Shown piece after piece: positions 10,433 to 18,911 of a stretch of DNA of 64,000 bases; position 1 is the first letter of the stretch, and every line of letters begins with the position of its first letter. The stretch comes from Vicinamibacteria bacterium. Its GTDB lineage: Bacteria > Acidobacteriota > Vicinamibacteria > Fen-336. Location: assembly GCA_025994075.1 (NCBI GenBank), contig JAMQGV010000007.1, positions 1 through 64,000 on the forward strand. Reading direction: 5' to 3'. The position numbers were made by a program, and so were the translations under genes. The notes under the pieces are model-generated. The model ran no database searches. It was not told the origin of the DNA and worked only from the letters and a program-made list of their open reading frames with translations.

Positions 10433-11170
10433 ATGGTCGAGCGGCGTCTCTTCGAGGATCTGGTGGATTCGAGTGCGAAGCCACACAAGACCAGGCAGTC
10501 GGCGACGCTGCCCATCTCGTTGACTCTCCACGCCATCTTCATCGGCGCAGTCGTGCTGGTGCCGATCCTCACCTCCGAAGAACTCCCGGAGCCGACCTCG
10601 GTGGTCCGCGCGTTCTTCGTCGAGCCGGCGGCCCCGCCGCCGCCTCCTCCGCCCCCCCCGCCGCCCGCACCGAAGGCCGCGCAGCAGCCGAGGCCGCAGC
10701 CGAAGCCGATGACGGAGGAGCCGAAGTTCGCGGCTCCCGTCGAGGTGCCCGACCAGGTCCAGCCCGAGGAGGGCCTCGATCTGGGCGTCGAGGGCGGTGT
10801 CGCGGGCGGCGTCGAGGGCGGCGTGCCCGGCGGTGTCGTCGGCGGCGTCGTCGGCGGCCTCCCCGAGGCCCCGCCGCCGCCCCAGGCCGTGCGTGTCGGC
10901 GGCCAGATCAAGGAGCCGAAGAAGCTCAAGAACGTCGCCCCCGTCTATCCCGACATCGCCAAGCAGGCGCGGGTGCAGGGTGTCGTGATCCTGGAGTGCA
11001 CGATCAGCCCCCAGGGGAAGGTCAGCAACGTGAAGGTCCTGCGAGGCATCCCTCTCCTCGACCAGGCCGCGATCGATGCCGTGAATCAGTGGGTGTACAC
11101 GCCCACCCTGCTCAATGGCGTGCCGGTTCCGGTCATCATGACCGTGACGGTCAATTTCAAGCTTTCCTGA
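10433..11170 (+). CDS. tonB: TonB energy-transducing protein with Gly-Gly-Val spacer (second copy)
   Basis: The 245-residue protein has a single transmembrane helix (about 27-46), an eleven-proline run near 66-76, an acidic spacer, a 22-residue GGV-x repeat (about 121-142), and a C-terminal TonB domain. That domain contains [15 protein letters not shown], a [11 protein letters not shown] strand and a [12 protein letters not shown] motif. The architecture repeats that of the protein encoded at 7309, but outside the helix and TonB domain the sequence has diverged. It is followed directly by exbB, exbD and exbD, so it is the likely partner of that motor. The ATG at 10433 has GCGAGGA eight bases upstream. 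Confidence 0.93.
   Translation: MVERRLFEDLVDSSAKPHKTRQSATLPISLTLHAIFIGAVVLVPILTSEELPEPTSVVRAFFVEPAAPPPPPPPPPPPAPKAAQQPRPQPKPMTEEPKFAAPVEVPDQVQPEEGLDLGVEGGVAGGVEGGVPGGVVGGVVGGLPEAPPPPQAVRVGGQIKEPKKLKNVAPVYPDIAKQARVQGVVILECTISPQGKVSNVKVLRGIPLLDQAAIDAVNQWVYTPTLLNGVPVPVIMTVTVNFKLS
10793..10858 (+). repeat. 12-bp tandem repeat coding for GGVx units (second tonB)
   Basis: Five and a half copies of a GGCGGYGTC-type unit encode Gly-Gly-Val-x. The array has exactly the same length (66 nt) as the one in the upstream tonB-like gene but different x residues (A, E, P, V, V against E, V, L, L, V). Confidence 0.8.
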
Positions 11171-11229
11171 AGCAGTACTAGGCCCCGGGAAGCCCTCTTC
11201 GAGAGTCCCGACGCAGGCCAGGAGGACCC

Positions 11230-11910
11230 ATGGGTTTCGATCTCGTTTCGATGTTCAAGCACATGGGGGCGGTGGCGTGGGGCGTCGTCATCACCCTCAC
11301 GATCATGTCCCTGTATTCGATCCAGATCATGATCGAGCGGTGGTACACGTTCAAGAAGGCCGCTGATCAGTCTCGGAAGTACGTGCCCGAGATCTCCCGC
11401 TTCCTGAAGCAGGGGAAGATCAAGGAAGCGATCGACGCCTCCCATGGCAAGAACGTCTCCTACTCGCACGTCGCCAAGGTGCTGGTGCCGGGGCTGCAGG
11501 AGTGGCTCTACCAGGTCGAGTCCGGCGAGGCCGACAAGGACCGCGAGGGCGCGGTCGACTCCGCCAAGCGCGCCATCCAGCGGGCCACCGCCGTCAACAT
11601 GTCCGACCTCAAGCGCGGCATGGGCGTGCTGGCCACGATCGGCGCGACGGCCCCGTTCGTCGGCCTGTTCGGCACCACGTTCGGCATCATCAACGCCTTC
11701 TCGGGCATGGCGCTGACCGGCTCCGGCGGTATCGCCGCGATCTCGGCCGGTATCGCCGAGGCGCTGATCACCACCGCCTACGGCCTGTTCGTGGCGGTGC
11801 CGGCTGTCTGGGCCTACAACTACTTCGGCGGCCGCGTCGAGGGCTTCAACGTCGAGATGGACAACACCGCGTCGGAGCTGCTCGACTTCCTGATGAAGAA
11901 GGGCGCCTAG
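11230..11910 (+). CDS. exbB: ExbB/TolQ/MotA-type proton channel protein
   Basis: This inner-membrane subunit forms the pentameric stator that powers TonB. The 226-residue length is typical. It has an N-terminal helix (about 14-34), a long cytoplasmic domain, and two C-terminal helices. The conserved segments are [26 protein letters not shown] and [22 protein letters not shown], where the Thr residues line the proton path. GGAGG lies just upstream of the ATG. It is second in the tonB-exbB-exbD-exbD unit. Confidence 0.95.
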   Translation: MGFDLVSMFKHMGAVAWGVVITLTIMSLYSIQIMIERWYTFKKAADQSRKYVPEISRFLKQGKIKEAIDASHGKNVSYSHVAKVLVPGLQEWLYQVESGEADKDREGAVDSAKRAIQRATAVNMSDLKRGMGVLATIGATAPFVGLFGTTFGIINAFSGMALTGSGGIAAISAGIAEALITTAYGLFVAVPAVWAYNYFGGRVEGFNVEMDNTASELLDFLMKKGA

Positions 11911-12009
11911 CTCCCGCCCCCGGGGGCTGGAGCGGGCCGATCAGGATCCGGACCGCGTCCGCCAGTCCGGCGGGCGCGGCCCGGACCACGTTCCGCGAAG
12001 GAGAACCAG

Positions 12010-12432
12010 ATGTCGATGAACGTCGGCGAGAACAAGGGCGGCGCGATGGCCGACATCAACGTCACGCCCATGGCCGACATCATGATCGTGCTGCTGATCA
12101 TCTTCATGGTGATCACGCCCATGATCTCGAAGGGCGTGGACGTCACGCTCCCGAAGGCCGGGAACACCAAGGAAAAGAAGGACGAGAAGGACAACATCAC
12201 GGTCGGCCTGACCCTCAAGAAGGAAGTGTTCCTCAAGAACGTGCGGCTGGAGAGCCAGGCGGAGCTGACGCCCAAGCTCAAGGAGCTGCTCGAGGACCTG
12301 ACCGAGAAGGTCGTCTACCTCAAGGCCGACGAGAACCTCGAGTACTCCGAGGTGATGAAGGTGATGGACCTGTGCCGGGAGGCGGGCGTCGAAGAAGTGG
12401 CGCTGATCGCCGAGCGGTCGGTGGAGGGCTAG
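12010..12432 (+). CDS. exbD: ExbD/TolR-type biopolymer transport protein (first copy)
   Basis: The 140-residue protein has one N-terminal transmembrane helix preceded by MADINVTPMADIM; the Asp in this segment is the protonatable residue of ExbD. A periplasmic domain follows. An AAGGAG site lies six bases before the ATG; an alternative ATG is at 12016. It is followed after four bases by a second exbD. Heteromeric ExbD pairs are common in proteobacterial and acidobacterial Ton systems. Confidence 0.93.
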   Translation: MSMNVGENKGGAMADINVTPMADIMIVLLIIFMVITPMISKGVDVTLPKAGNTKEKKDEKDNITVGLTLKKEVFLKNVRLESQAELTPKLKELLEDLTEKVVYLKADENLEYSEVMKVMDLCREAGVEEVALIAERSVEG

Positions 12433-12436
12433 GACG

Positions 12437-12964
12437 ATGAGCGGCAAGGCCCCCCAGAAGCCCGGCGAGGCGCCCAAGAAGCGGCGCTGGATCGTCCACT
12501 CCCACGAGGCCACCAAGCCCTCTTCTTCGGGCTCGATGGCCGACATCAACATCACGCCGCTGATCGACGTGCTGCTCGTGCTGCTGATCATCTTCATGGT
12601 GGTCACGCCGACCGCGCAGCGCGGCCTCGACATCGCCCTGCCCCAGGCCGACAACCGGCCCCAGGAGCAGCGCCAGGACACGTCGCGCACCGTCGTGCTG
12701 GCGATCGAGGACTCCGGCGCGATCACGGTCAACAAGAGCCCGGTCGGCTCGCTCGACGAGCTCGACGAGCGGCTGAAGGACATCTTCCAGACCCGCTCCG
12801 ACAAGACGATGTTCGTCAAGGCCTCGGGCAAGGTGCTCTACATGAAGGTCGTCGAGGCGATGGACATCGCCCGCGGCGCCGGCGTGGAGCGCATCGGCAT
12901 CATCTCGGAGAGCCAGGTCGCCGCGTCCGAGGGTGAAGCCCCGGCGCCGGCCAGCGCCCAGTAA
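12437..12964 (+). CDS. exbD: ExbD/TolR-type biopolymer transport protein (second copy)
   Basis: The 175-residue protein carries an extra basic N-terminal segment of about 30 residues before MADINITPLIDVLLVLLIIF, which contains the functional Asp. A periplasmic domain and an Ala/Pro-rich tail follow. It begins four bases after the first exbD and is clearly a diverged paralogue of it, so both probably join the same ExbB complex. The longer basic N-terminus could contact the cytoplasmic part of ExbB; that is inference. Confidence 0.93.
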   Translation: MSGKAPQKPGEAPKKRRWIVHSHEATKPSSSGSMADINITPLIDVLLVLLIIFMVVTPTAQRGLDIALPQADNRPQEQRQDTSRTVVLAIEDSGAITVNKSPVGSLDELDERLKDIFQTRSDKTMFVKASGKVLYMKVVEAMDIARGAGVERIGIISESQVAASEGEAPAPASAQ

Positions 12965-13036
12965 GCCGACGGACCCGAACTTCGCCCCTAGAATCTCGTT
13001 GACGTTTTTCCTCATTCGATCCGGGAGTCGTCCCAC

Positions 13037-14026
13037 ATGAGGTCATTCACCCAGGCGCTGCTGGTCTGCGGACTCGCCTTCACCATCGCCGGCTGCGGCC
13101 CCCTGCAGGCCAAGATGGCCTTCAAGGACGGCAACAAGTTCTACAAGGAAGAGAACTTCAAGCTGGCGGTCGAGGAGTACGAGAAGGTCGTCAAGCTCGA
13201 GCCCGGCCTGCCCGAGGGGCACTTCTACCTGGCCAGCTCGCACCAGGCCCTGTTCCGCCCCGGCAAGGACACCGACGACAACGCCGCCCACCTGGCCAAG
13301 GCCATCGAGCACTACAAGAAGGCCCTCGACCTGCTCCAGGCGCCCCAGCTCGAGAAGGAGCGGATGTTGCGCCGCAACACCCTCGGTGCGCTGACGGCGA
13401 TCTACTCGGACGACCCGCACAAGGACTTCGAGGTCGCTCGCGGGTACGCCGAGCAGCTCCTGGCCGAGGCGCCGACCGACCCGAAGAACCTGTTCGCGAT
13501 GGCGAACCTCTACGAGAAGTTCGAGAAGATCCCCGAGGCCGAGCAGACCTACAAGACCGCGGCCGAGAGCAACCCGCAGGACGTCAAGGCCTGTGGTGCG
13601 CTGGCGGCGTTCTACAACAAGCCGCTGTGGGAGGGCCGCTCCAAGTTCGACGACGCGATCGCGGAGCTGAACCGCTGCGCCTCGCTGGCCCCGGACGACC
13701 CGTCGGGCTACTACAAGGTCGCCACGTTCTTCTGGGACAAGGCGTTCCGCGACCCGATGCTGTCCGACGCGCAGAAGGACAACTACGCCGACCAGGGCCT
13801 GGCGGCCGTCGACAAGGCGCTGTCGCTGAAGCCCGACTACGTGGACGCGCTGGTCTACAAGGGCCTGCTCTACCGCGTGAAGGCCCTGACCACGACCAAC
13901 CCGCGTGAGCGCCAGCGGCTGATCGAGGAAGCCCAGCTCCTGCAGAAGCGCGCGCTGGACCTGAAGAAGCAGCAGCAGGAAGCGGCCGAGGCGGCCGCTG
14001 CTGCCGCCACGCCCGCCGAGTCCTAA
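13037..14026 (+). CDS. TPR-repeat lipoprotein
   Basis: The 329-residue protein has a lipoprotein signal peptide ending I-A-G-C, so Cys20 would be lipidated. Tetratricopeptide repeats follow (for example EENFKLAVEEYEKVVKLEPGLPEGHFYLA near 40-70 and PDYVDALVYKGLLYRVKAL near 275), then a Gln/Ala-rich tail. It lies 72 bases after exbD2, and a strong hairpin ends the unit, so it may be transcribed with the Ton motor. TPR lipoproteins often hold outer-membrane complexes together; a specific role here is not visible. Confidence 0.88.
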   Translation: MRSFTQALLVCGLAFTIAGCGPLQAKMAFKDGNKFYKEENFKLAVEEYEKVVKLEPGLPEGHFYLASSHQALFRPGKDTDDNAAHLAKAIEHYKKALDLLQAPQLEKERMLRRNTLGALTAIYSDDPHKDFEVARGYAEQLLAEAPTDPKNLFAMANLYEKFEKIPEAEQTYKTAAESNPQDVKACGALAAFYNKPLWEGRSKFDDAIAELNRCASLAPDDPSGYYKVATFFWDKAFRDPMLSDAQKDNYADQGLAAVDKALSLKPDYVDALVYKGLLYRVKALTTTNPRERQRLIEEAQLLQKRALDLKKQQQEAAEAAAAAATPAES

Positions 14027-14056
14027 CCCGCCCCCGGGCGGCGTCACGACGTGAAG

Positions 14057-14088
14057 ACGGCCAGGTCCCCGCAGCGGGGCCTGGCCGT
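14057..14088 (+). terminator. Strong hairpin closing the tonB-exbBD-TPR unit
   Basis: Arms ACGGCCAGG/CCTGGCCGT are extended by CCCCG/CGGGG inside, giving a long GC-rich stem 30 bases after the TPR gene. Only a short T-rich tail (ttcgctcg) follows. Confidence 0.6.
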
Positions 14089-14138
14089 TCGCTCGTCGGC
14101 GCACTGTGCCGCGCTCGTCGTAGACTGGAAGTCCGGCC

Positions 14139-16310
14139 ATGATCCGCTTCGAGGACATCCACGAGACCGTGCGGCGGCACCACCCGACCGCCGACCTCGA
14201 GCTGCTCCGCAAGGCCTACATCTTTTCCGCCGTCGAGCACAAGGGCCAGACCCGGGCCTCGGGCGAGCCGTACCTCGTCCACCCGCTCGAGGTCGCCGGC
14301 ATCCTGGCCGAGATGCAGATGGACCCGACCTGCGTGGCCGTCGGCCTGCTCCACGACGTCCTCGAGGACACTCTCACCACCCCCGAGCGACTGAAGGACT
14401 ACTTCGGCCCCGACGTGCTCCACATCGTGGAGGGCGTCACCAAGATCAGCAAGATCCCGTTCGGCACCTCCGAGCAGCGCCAGGCGGAGACCTACCGCAA
14501 GATGCTGCTGGCGATGGTCGACGACATCCGCGTCATCCTCGTCAAGCTCGCCGACCGCCTCCACAACATGCGCACGCTGCACTTCCTGGCCGAGGAGCGT
14601 CGCCAGAAGATCGCGCGCGAGACGCTCGACATCTACGCCCCGATCGCCGGCCGGCTGGGCATGAGCCGGCTCAAGAACGAGCTCGAGGAGCTCTCGTTCC
14701 AGCACCTCGAGCCGGAGGCCTGGCGCGACCTCTCGGCGCGCGTCGCCGAGCGCCGCCAGCGGGCCACCGCGTTCATCGCCCGCATCCGCGCGGCCGTCGA
14801 GGAGAAGCTCAAGGCGGCCGGCATCGCGGCCGAGGTCGAGGGCCGCATCAAGCGCCTGTTCTCGATCCAGCAGAAGCTGCGCCGCCAGCGCATCGACCTC
14901 GACCAGGTCTACGACTTCGTCGCGCTGCGCATCCTGGTCGACTCGGTGCCCGACTGCTACGCGGTGCTCGGCGTGCTCCACAACGCGTGGCGGCCGGTGC
15001 CGGGGCGGATCAAGGACTTCATCGCGGTGCCGCGGCCCAACGGCTACCGCTCGGTCCACACCTCGCTGGTCGGCGACGAGGGCCACCCCTTCGAGGTCCA
15101 GATCCGCACCCACGACATGCACCGGGTGGCCGAGCAGGGCATCGCGGCGCACTGGAAGTACAAGGAGGGCAAGAGCGGAGTCGAGCACGACGACCAGGCC
15201 TTCGCCTGGCTGCGCCAGCTCCTCGAGTGGCAGCAGGAGGTCCAGGACCCGCACGAGTTCCTGACGTCGCTCAAGCTGGACCTCTACCCCGAGGAGGTCT
15301 ACTGCTTCACGCCGCGCGGCGAGGTGAAGACGCTGCCGCGCGGCGCGACGCCGGTCGACTTCGCCTACGTGATCCACACGGAGGTCGGCCACCAGTGCGT
15401 CGGCGCCCGCGTCAACGGCAAGATCGTCCCCCTGCGCACGCGGCTGCGCAACGGCGACATCGTCGAGATCCTGACCTCGCCCGGCCACCACCCGAGCCGC
15501 GACTGGCTCACGCTCGCCGTCACCAGCCGCGCCCGCGCGAAGATCCGCCACTGGCTGAACGTGCACGAGCGCCAGCGCGCGCTCGACATCGGCCGCAAGC
15601 ACCTCGACCGCGAGCTCAAGCGCTACGACCTCTCGCTCAAGAAGCTGCAGGCGACGCCGGGCCGCCTCGACCAGCTCGCGGCCGACCTCGGCGTCGGAAC
15701 CCGAGCCGACGACCTGATCAGCGCCGCCGGCTACGGCAAGCTCGAGCTGCGCGCCCTGCTGGCCAAGCTGGTGCCCGCCGAGAAGCTCCAGGAGGCGCCG
15801 CCGCCCGAGAAGTCGCGGCCGCTGGCCGACGCGGTCAAGCGCCTGCTGCGGGTCGGCGACGAGCGGATCAAGGTCCGCGGCACCGACGACCTGCTCGTCT
15901 ACCGCGCCCGCTGCTGCAACCCGATCATGGGCGAACCGATCGTCGGCTACATCACCCGCGGCAAGGGCGTGGCGGTCCACGCCCAGAGCTGCCCCAACGT
16001 GACGGGTCTGGCCTACGACCCCGGCCGACGCATCGCCGTCGAGTGGGACCGCCAGGGCGAAGGCGCGTACGAGGTGCGGATCGCGGTCGGCGTCGAGGAC
16101 CGGCCGGGGCTGCTGGCGGCGATCACCTCGGTGCTGGCCGGGCTCGGCACCGACATCCGCAACGCGGAGGCCCGCACCTTCGACGACCGCACGGCCGCGA
16201 TCGAGCTGACGGTACGGGTGGCCGACCTGAAGCACCTGGAGAAGGTGGTGAAGTCGATCCGTGGCGTCGGGGGCGTGCTCGACGTCGAGCGCCACAGCGT
16301 CACGCGCTAG
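14139..16310 (+). CDS. rel: Bifunctional (p)ppGpp synthetase/hydrolase (RelA/SpoT family)
   Basis: This protein makes and degrades the stringent-response alarmone. The 723-residue long-form protein has an HD hydrolase domain with His72-Asp73 in LLHDVLEDT and the LADRLHNMRTL motif. The synthetase domain has KDFIAVPRPNGYRSVHT and FEVQIRTHDMHRVAE. A TGS domain begins near 388 (YCFTPRGEVKTLPRGATPVDFAY), a CCNP zinc-finger-like segment lies near 592, and the C-terminal ACT domain starts near 645. Both catalytic halves look intact, so it should be bifunctional. A TAGACT -10-like hexamer lies 12 bases before the ATG, suggesting a very short leader. RidA follows on the same strand. Confidence 0.96.
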   Translation: MIRFEDIHETVRRHHPTADLELLRKAYIFSAVEHKGQTRASGEPYLVHPLEVAGILAEMQMDPTCVAVGLLHDVLEDTLTTPERLKDYFGPDVLHIVEGVTKISKIPFGTSEQRQAETYRKMLLAMVDDIRVILVKLADRLHNMRTLHFLAEERRQKIARETLDIYAPIAGRLGMSRLKNELEELSFQHLEPEAWRDLSARVAERRQRATAFIARIRAAVEEKLKAAGIAAEVEGRIKRLFSIQQKLRRQRIDLDQVYDFVALRILVDSVPDCYAVLGVLHNAWRPVPGRIKDFIAVPRPNGYRSVHTSLVGDEGHPFEVQIRTHDMHRVAEQGIAAHWKYKEGKSGVEHDDQAFAWLRQLLEWQQEVQDPHEFLTSLKLDLYPEEVYCFTPRGEVKTLPRGATPVDFAYVIHTEVGHQCVGARVNGKIVPLRTRLRNGDIVEILTSPGHHPSRDWLTLAVTSRARAKIRHWLNVHERQRALDIGRKHLDRELKRYDLSLKKLQATPGRLDQLAADLGVGTRADDLISAAGYGKLELRALLAKLVPAEKLQEAPPPEKSRPLADAVKRLLRVGDERIKVRGTDDLLVYRARCCNPIMGEPIVGYITRGKGVAVHAQSCPNVTGLAYDPGRRIAVEWDRQGEGAYEVRIAVGVEDRPGLLAAITSVLAGLGTDIRNAEARTFDDRTAAIELTVRVADLKHLEKVVKSIRGVGGVLDVERHSVTR

Positions 16311-16350
16311 AAGCGCTGATATCCTCGCCCCAGGAACGAGAAAGGAACCC

Positions 16351-16731
16351 GTGCCGAAGAAGATCTACAACTCCAGCCAGGCCCCGAAGCCGATCGGCCC
16401 CTACTCGCAGGCGGTCGCGGCCGGCGGCTTCCTGTTCCTCTCCGGCCAGACGCCGATCGACCCCGAGACCGGGGAGGTGGTCGCGGGCGACATCGAGGCC
16501 CAGACCGAGCGCGCGATCCTCAACCTGCTCGCGGTGCTTAAGGAAGCCCGGGTCACGCCCGAGAACGTGGTGAAGACGACGGTCTACCTGGCCGACATGA
16601 AGGACTTCCCGCGCATGAACGAGGTCTACGCGCGCTACTTCAAGAACGAGCCGCCGGCCCGCACCACGATCCAGGCCGCCGGCCTGCCGCGCAACGTCCG
16701 GGTCGAGATCGACCTGATCGCGGCCTTCTGA
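16351..16731 (+). CDS. ridA: RidA family enamine/imine deaminase
   Basis: RidA removes reactive enamine and imine intermediates such as 2-aminoacrylate. The 126-residue protein has the signatures KPIGPYSQAV, LFLSGQTPIDPETG, VVKTTVYLADMKDF and PPARTTIQAAGLPRN with the catalytic Arg. I chose the GTG at 16351, which has AAAGGA five bases upstream; the frame is open further upstream but without homology. It is 40 bases after rel, and a bidirectional hairpin separates it from the convergent rpmB. Confidence 0.95.
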   Translation: MPKKIYNSSQAPKPIGPYSQAVAAGGFLFLSGQTPIDPETGEVVAGDIEAQTERAILNLLAVLKEARVTPENVVKTTVYLADMKDFPRMNEVYARYFKNEPPARTTIQAAGLPRNVRVEIDLIAAF

Positions 16732-16748
16732 GCGCCCCCGGAAAGACC

Positions 16749-16781
16749 GAGGGCCGCCTCGCGCTGCGCGTGGCGGCCCTC
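16749..16781. terminator. Bidirectional hairpin between ridA and rpmB
   Basis: A 10-bp perfect inverted repeat GAGGGCCGCC/GGCGGCCCTC with a 13-base loop lies 17 bases after ridA and 42 bases after the end of convergent rpmB. It could serve both transcripts. Confidence 0.6.
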
Positions 16782-16823
16782 ACCCGACGACGACTTCGCG
16801 CCCGGGGGCGGGCGCGGGGGTTC

Positions 16824-17042
16824 TCAGGCGCTGGCCTGGGCCCGCGACCGGGGCACCGGCTTGGCGACCTTGCCGGAGCGCAGGCACCGGGTGCACAGCC
16901 GCACACGCTTCTGCACGCCGTTCACCACCGCCCGCACCTCCTGCAGGTTCGGGTTGAACTTGCGGTGCGTGACGTTGTGGGCGTGGCTGACCCGGTTGCC
17001 GAACTGCGGCCCCTTCCCGCAGATTTCGCACTGTTGAGCCAT
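16824..17042 (-). CDS. rpmB: 50S ribosomal protein L28
   Basis: The 72-residue protein starts MAQQCEICGKGPQFGN, with the conserved SHAHNVTHRKFNPNLQ segment and a C-terminal basic tail. Two CxxC pairs (Cys5/Cys8 and Cys50/Cys53) form a zinc ribbon, so this is the zinc-containing C+ form. GGAGG lies 10 bases upstream of the ATG on the minus strand. The gene is a lone minus-strand unit among plus-strand genes. Confidence 0.96.
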   Translation of the reverse strand: MAQQCEICGKGPQFGNRVSHAHNVTHRKFNPNLQEVRAVVNGVQKRVRLCTRCLRSGKVAKPVPRSRAQASA

Positions 17043-17213
17043 GACTTTCACGTCCTCCGTTTCGGGGCCCTGACGCCCAGAACCCCGGATCCTACCCCGC
17101 GCGGCCGAGGCCGTCAAACCCGGCCCCGAGTCCGCCCGCGGCGCCGCCCGCGGGCGTGCTATAGTGCGCCACTGTCGCCCTTGAACAGGAGCCTCTTCTC
17201 TCTCTAGAACGCC

Positions 17214-18818
17214 ATGGTCCAGTTCAATTTCAGCGAACGGACCATCAAGGCCAAGGTGGTCTACTACGGGCCGGCCCAGTCCGGCAAGACCACCAACCTG
17301 GAGCAGATCCACCGCCTGACCGACCCGGCGGCGGCCAACAGCCTGATCTCGCTCAACACCGGCCAGGACCGCACGCTCTTCTTCGACCTGCTGCCCTTCA
17401 GCCTGGGCCAGGTCTCCGGCTACGACTTCAAGGTCCAGCTCTACACGGTCCCCGGCCAGGTCCAGTACAACGCGACCCGCCGCGTGGTGCTCGCCGGCGC
17501 CGACGCCGTGGTCTTCGTCGCCGACTCGCGCAAGTCGATGGCGAAGGACAACCAGACCGCCTTCGAGAACATGAAGGTCAACCTGCTCGCGAACCGCCTG
17601 GTTCCCGAGAAGGTGCCGCTCGTCCTCCAGTACAACAAGCGCGACCTGCCCGACCTCCAGACGGAAGCGGAGATGAGCAAGGCACTCAACCCCTGGGGCC
17701 GGGTCGCGCTGCCCGCCGTCGCCGCCACCGGCCAGGGCGTGATGGAGACCTTCACCGCCGTCGTGAAGGAGATGCTCGGGGCGATCGCGGTCAAGTACAA
17801 CCTCAAGGAGAAGGGCCTCGATCCCGCGAGCGTGCCGCAGCTCGTCGAGGAGGCGTTCGCGGTGCTCGCGCGCGGCGCCGTCGCCGCGGGGATCCCGCCC
17901 GCCGGCAGCAGCGTGGCGGTGCCCGGCGGCGCCTCGCCGCCCGAGGCCGCTGCCCAGGTCTCGACGCCGCCCAAGATCACGCTCGTCCAGCAGGCGTCGA
18001 CGGCCCAGGTCTCGACGCTGCAGGCCTCGCCGGAGACGGGCCTCGTCTCCGAAGAGCTGCTGCAGCGGGCCATCAAGTCGAACGTCGACCTCGCCGAGGC
18101 GCTCTCCAACCTGGTCCGCGACATGAACCAGGGGCTCGGCACGATCCTCTCGCATGCCGAGCTGCTACAGGTCTACCGCGAGGACGCCCGGGACAAGCGC
18201 CAGGCCGCGACCATGGCCATCCACCAGGAAGCCAGCCGCCTGCGCGGGCTGATCGCGCAGCTCGGCGGCGCCTCGCCGGAGCAGACCTCGGCCATCACCC
18301 GCTCCGGGATCGGCACCCAGTCGCGGGCCGGGGCAGGGGCGCCCCGGCCGGCGGCCCCGCCACCGCCCGCGGCACCAGCAGGCTTCGAGGCCATCGTGCG
18401 CGACGGCATCGCGGGCGTGCAGGCCGCGTTGCAGTCGAAGGGCGTGCTGGTCGACAACCGCGTCGCCCCGGGCCTCGGCCTGCCGCGCTGTCCGGCGCAG
18501 AACGCTGCGCGAGCGATCGGCCTGCTGCTGCAGGCCGCCGGCGACCGCTCTGCCGGCACGACGTTCGTGGCGCGCGCCGAGCGCAAGCCGGTGTTGCTGC
18601 GCGGCCGCGACGGCTCCGAGGTCCGCCGCGAGTTCCTGATGTTCGCCGCGGCGCACGGTCCGGTGGTCCCTGCCGACGAGCAGCAGCAGATCGTGGCCGG
18701 CACCGCGCCAGGGGCCTACGGCGACGCCTGCCGCCTGGTGCGCGAGTTGGGCGGCTTCGTGCGCTTCGCCCCGCTGCCGACCGGCGGCCTCGAGTCCCGC
18801 CTCTTCTTCCCCGCCTAG
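17214..18818 (+). CDS. MglA-like small GTPase fused to a degenerate histidine-kinase-like core
   Basis: The 534-residue protein begins with an MglA-type Ras-like GTPase (about 1-200): Walker A GPAQSGKT at 19-26, VPGQ at 79-82 and NKRD at 141-144. MglA proteins set cell polarity in motile bacteria. After a low-complexity linker, residues of about 278-345 align with a HisKA dimerisation helix: VRDMNQGLGTILSHAELL matches the usual SHELRTPLTAILGYAELL pattern, with Arg in place of the phosphoacceptor His. A Pro/Ala linker (365-385) leads to a segment (390-534) ending GGFVRFAPLPTGGLESRLFFP, resembling the end of a HATPase_c domain without its N and G boxes. It is therefore probably a GTPase with a non-catalytic kinase-like dimerisation platform; the GTPase call is firm, the kinase-like reading is inference. 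A TATAGT hexamer lies about 50 bases upstream. Confidence 0.88.
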   Translation: MVQFNFSERTIKAKVVYYGPAQSGKTTNLEQIHRLTDPAAANSLISLNTGQDRTLFFDLLPFSLGQVSGYDFKVQLYTVPGQVQYNATRRVVLAGADAVVFVADSRKSMAKDNQTAFENMKVNLLANRLVPEKVPLVLQYNKRDLPDLQTEAEMSKALNPWGRVALPAVAATGQGVMETFTAVVKEMLGAIAVKYNLKEKGLDPASVPQLVEEAFAVLARGAVAAGIPPAGSSVAVPGGASPPEAAAQVSTPPKITLVQQASTAQVSTLQASPETGLVSEELLQRAIKSNVDLAEALSNLVRDMNQGLGTILSHAELLQVYREDARDKRQAATMAIHQEASRLRGLIAQLGGASPEQTSAITRSGIGTQSRAGAGAPRPAAPPPPAAPAGFEAIVRDGIAGVQAALQSKGVLVDNRVAPGLGLPRCPAQNAARAIGLLLQAAGDRSAGTTFVARAERKPVLLRGRDGSEVRREFLMFAAAHGPVVPADEQQQIVAGTAPGAYGDACRLVRELGGFVRFAPLPTGGLESRLFFPA

Positions 18819-18911
18819 ACCGCAGGCAGCGGCGACGTCATGCCGCCGCCGGAACCCGACCGGGAGCGCGGCAGAGCTTCGTCGTCCGGGGCAGCTCCCG
18901 CCGGGACCCGA

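Noticed and set aside
11911..12009. GC-rich inverted repeat between exbB and exbD
   Set aside because: It could be an mRNA-stability hairpin, but it lacks a U tract and the genes are clearly one unit, so I did not call a terminator.
13584..16295. 903-codon minus-strand frame
   Set aside because: Antisense shadow of the rel gene and part of the TPR gene; no motifs.
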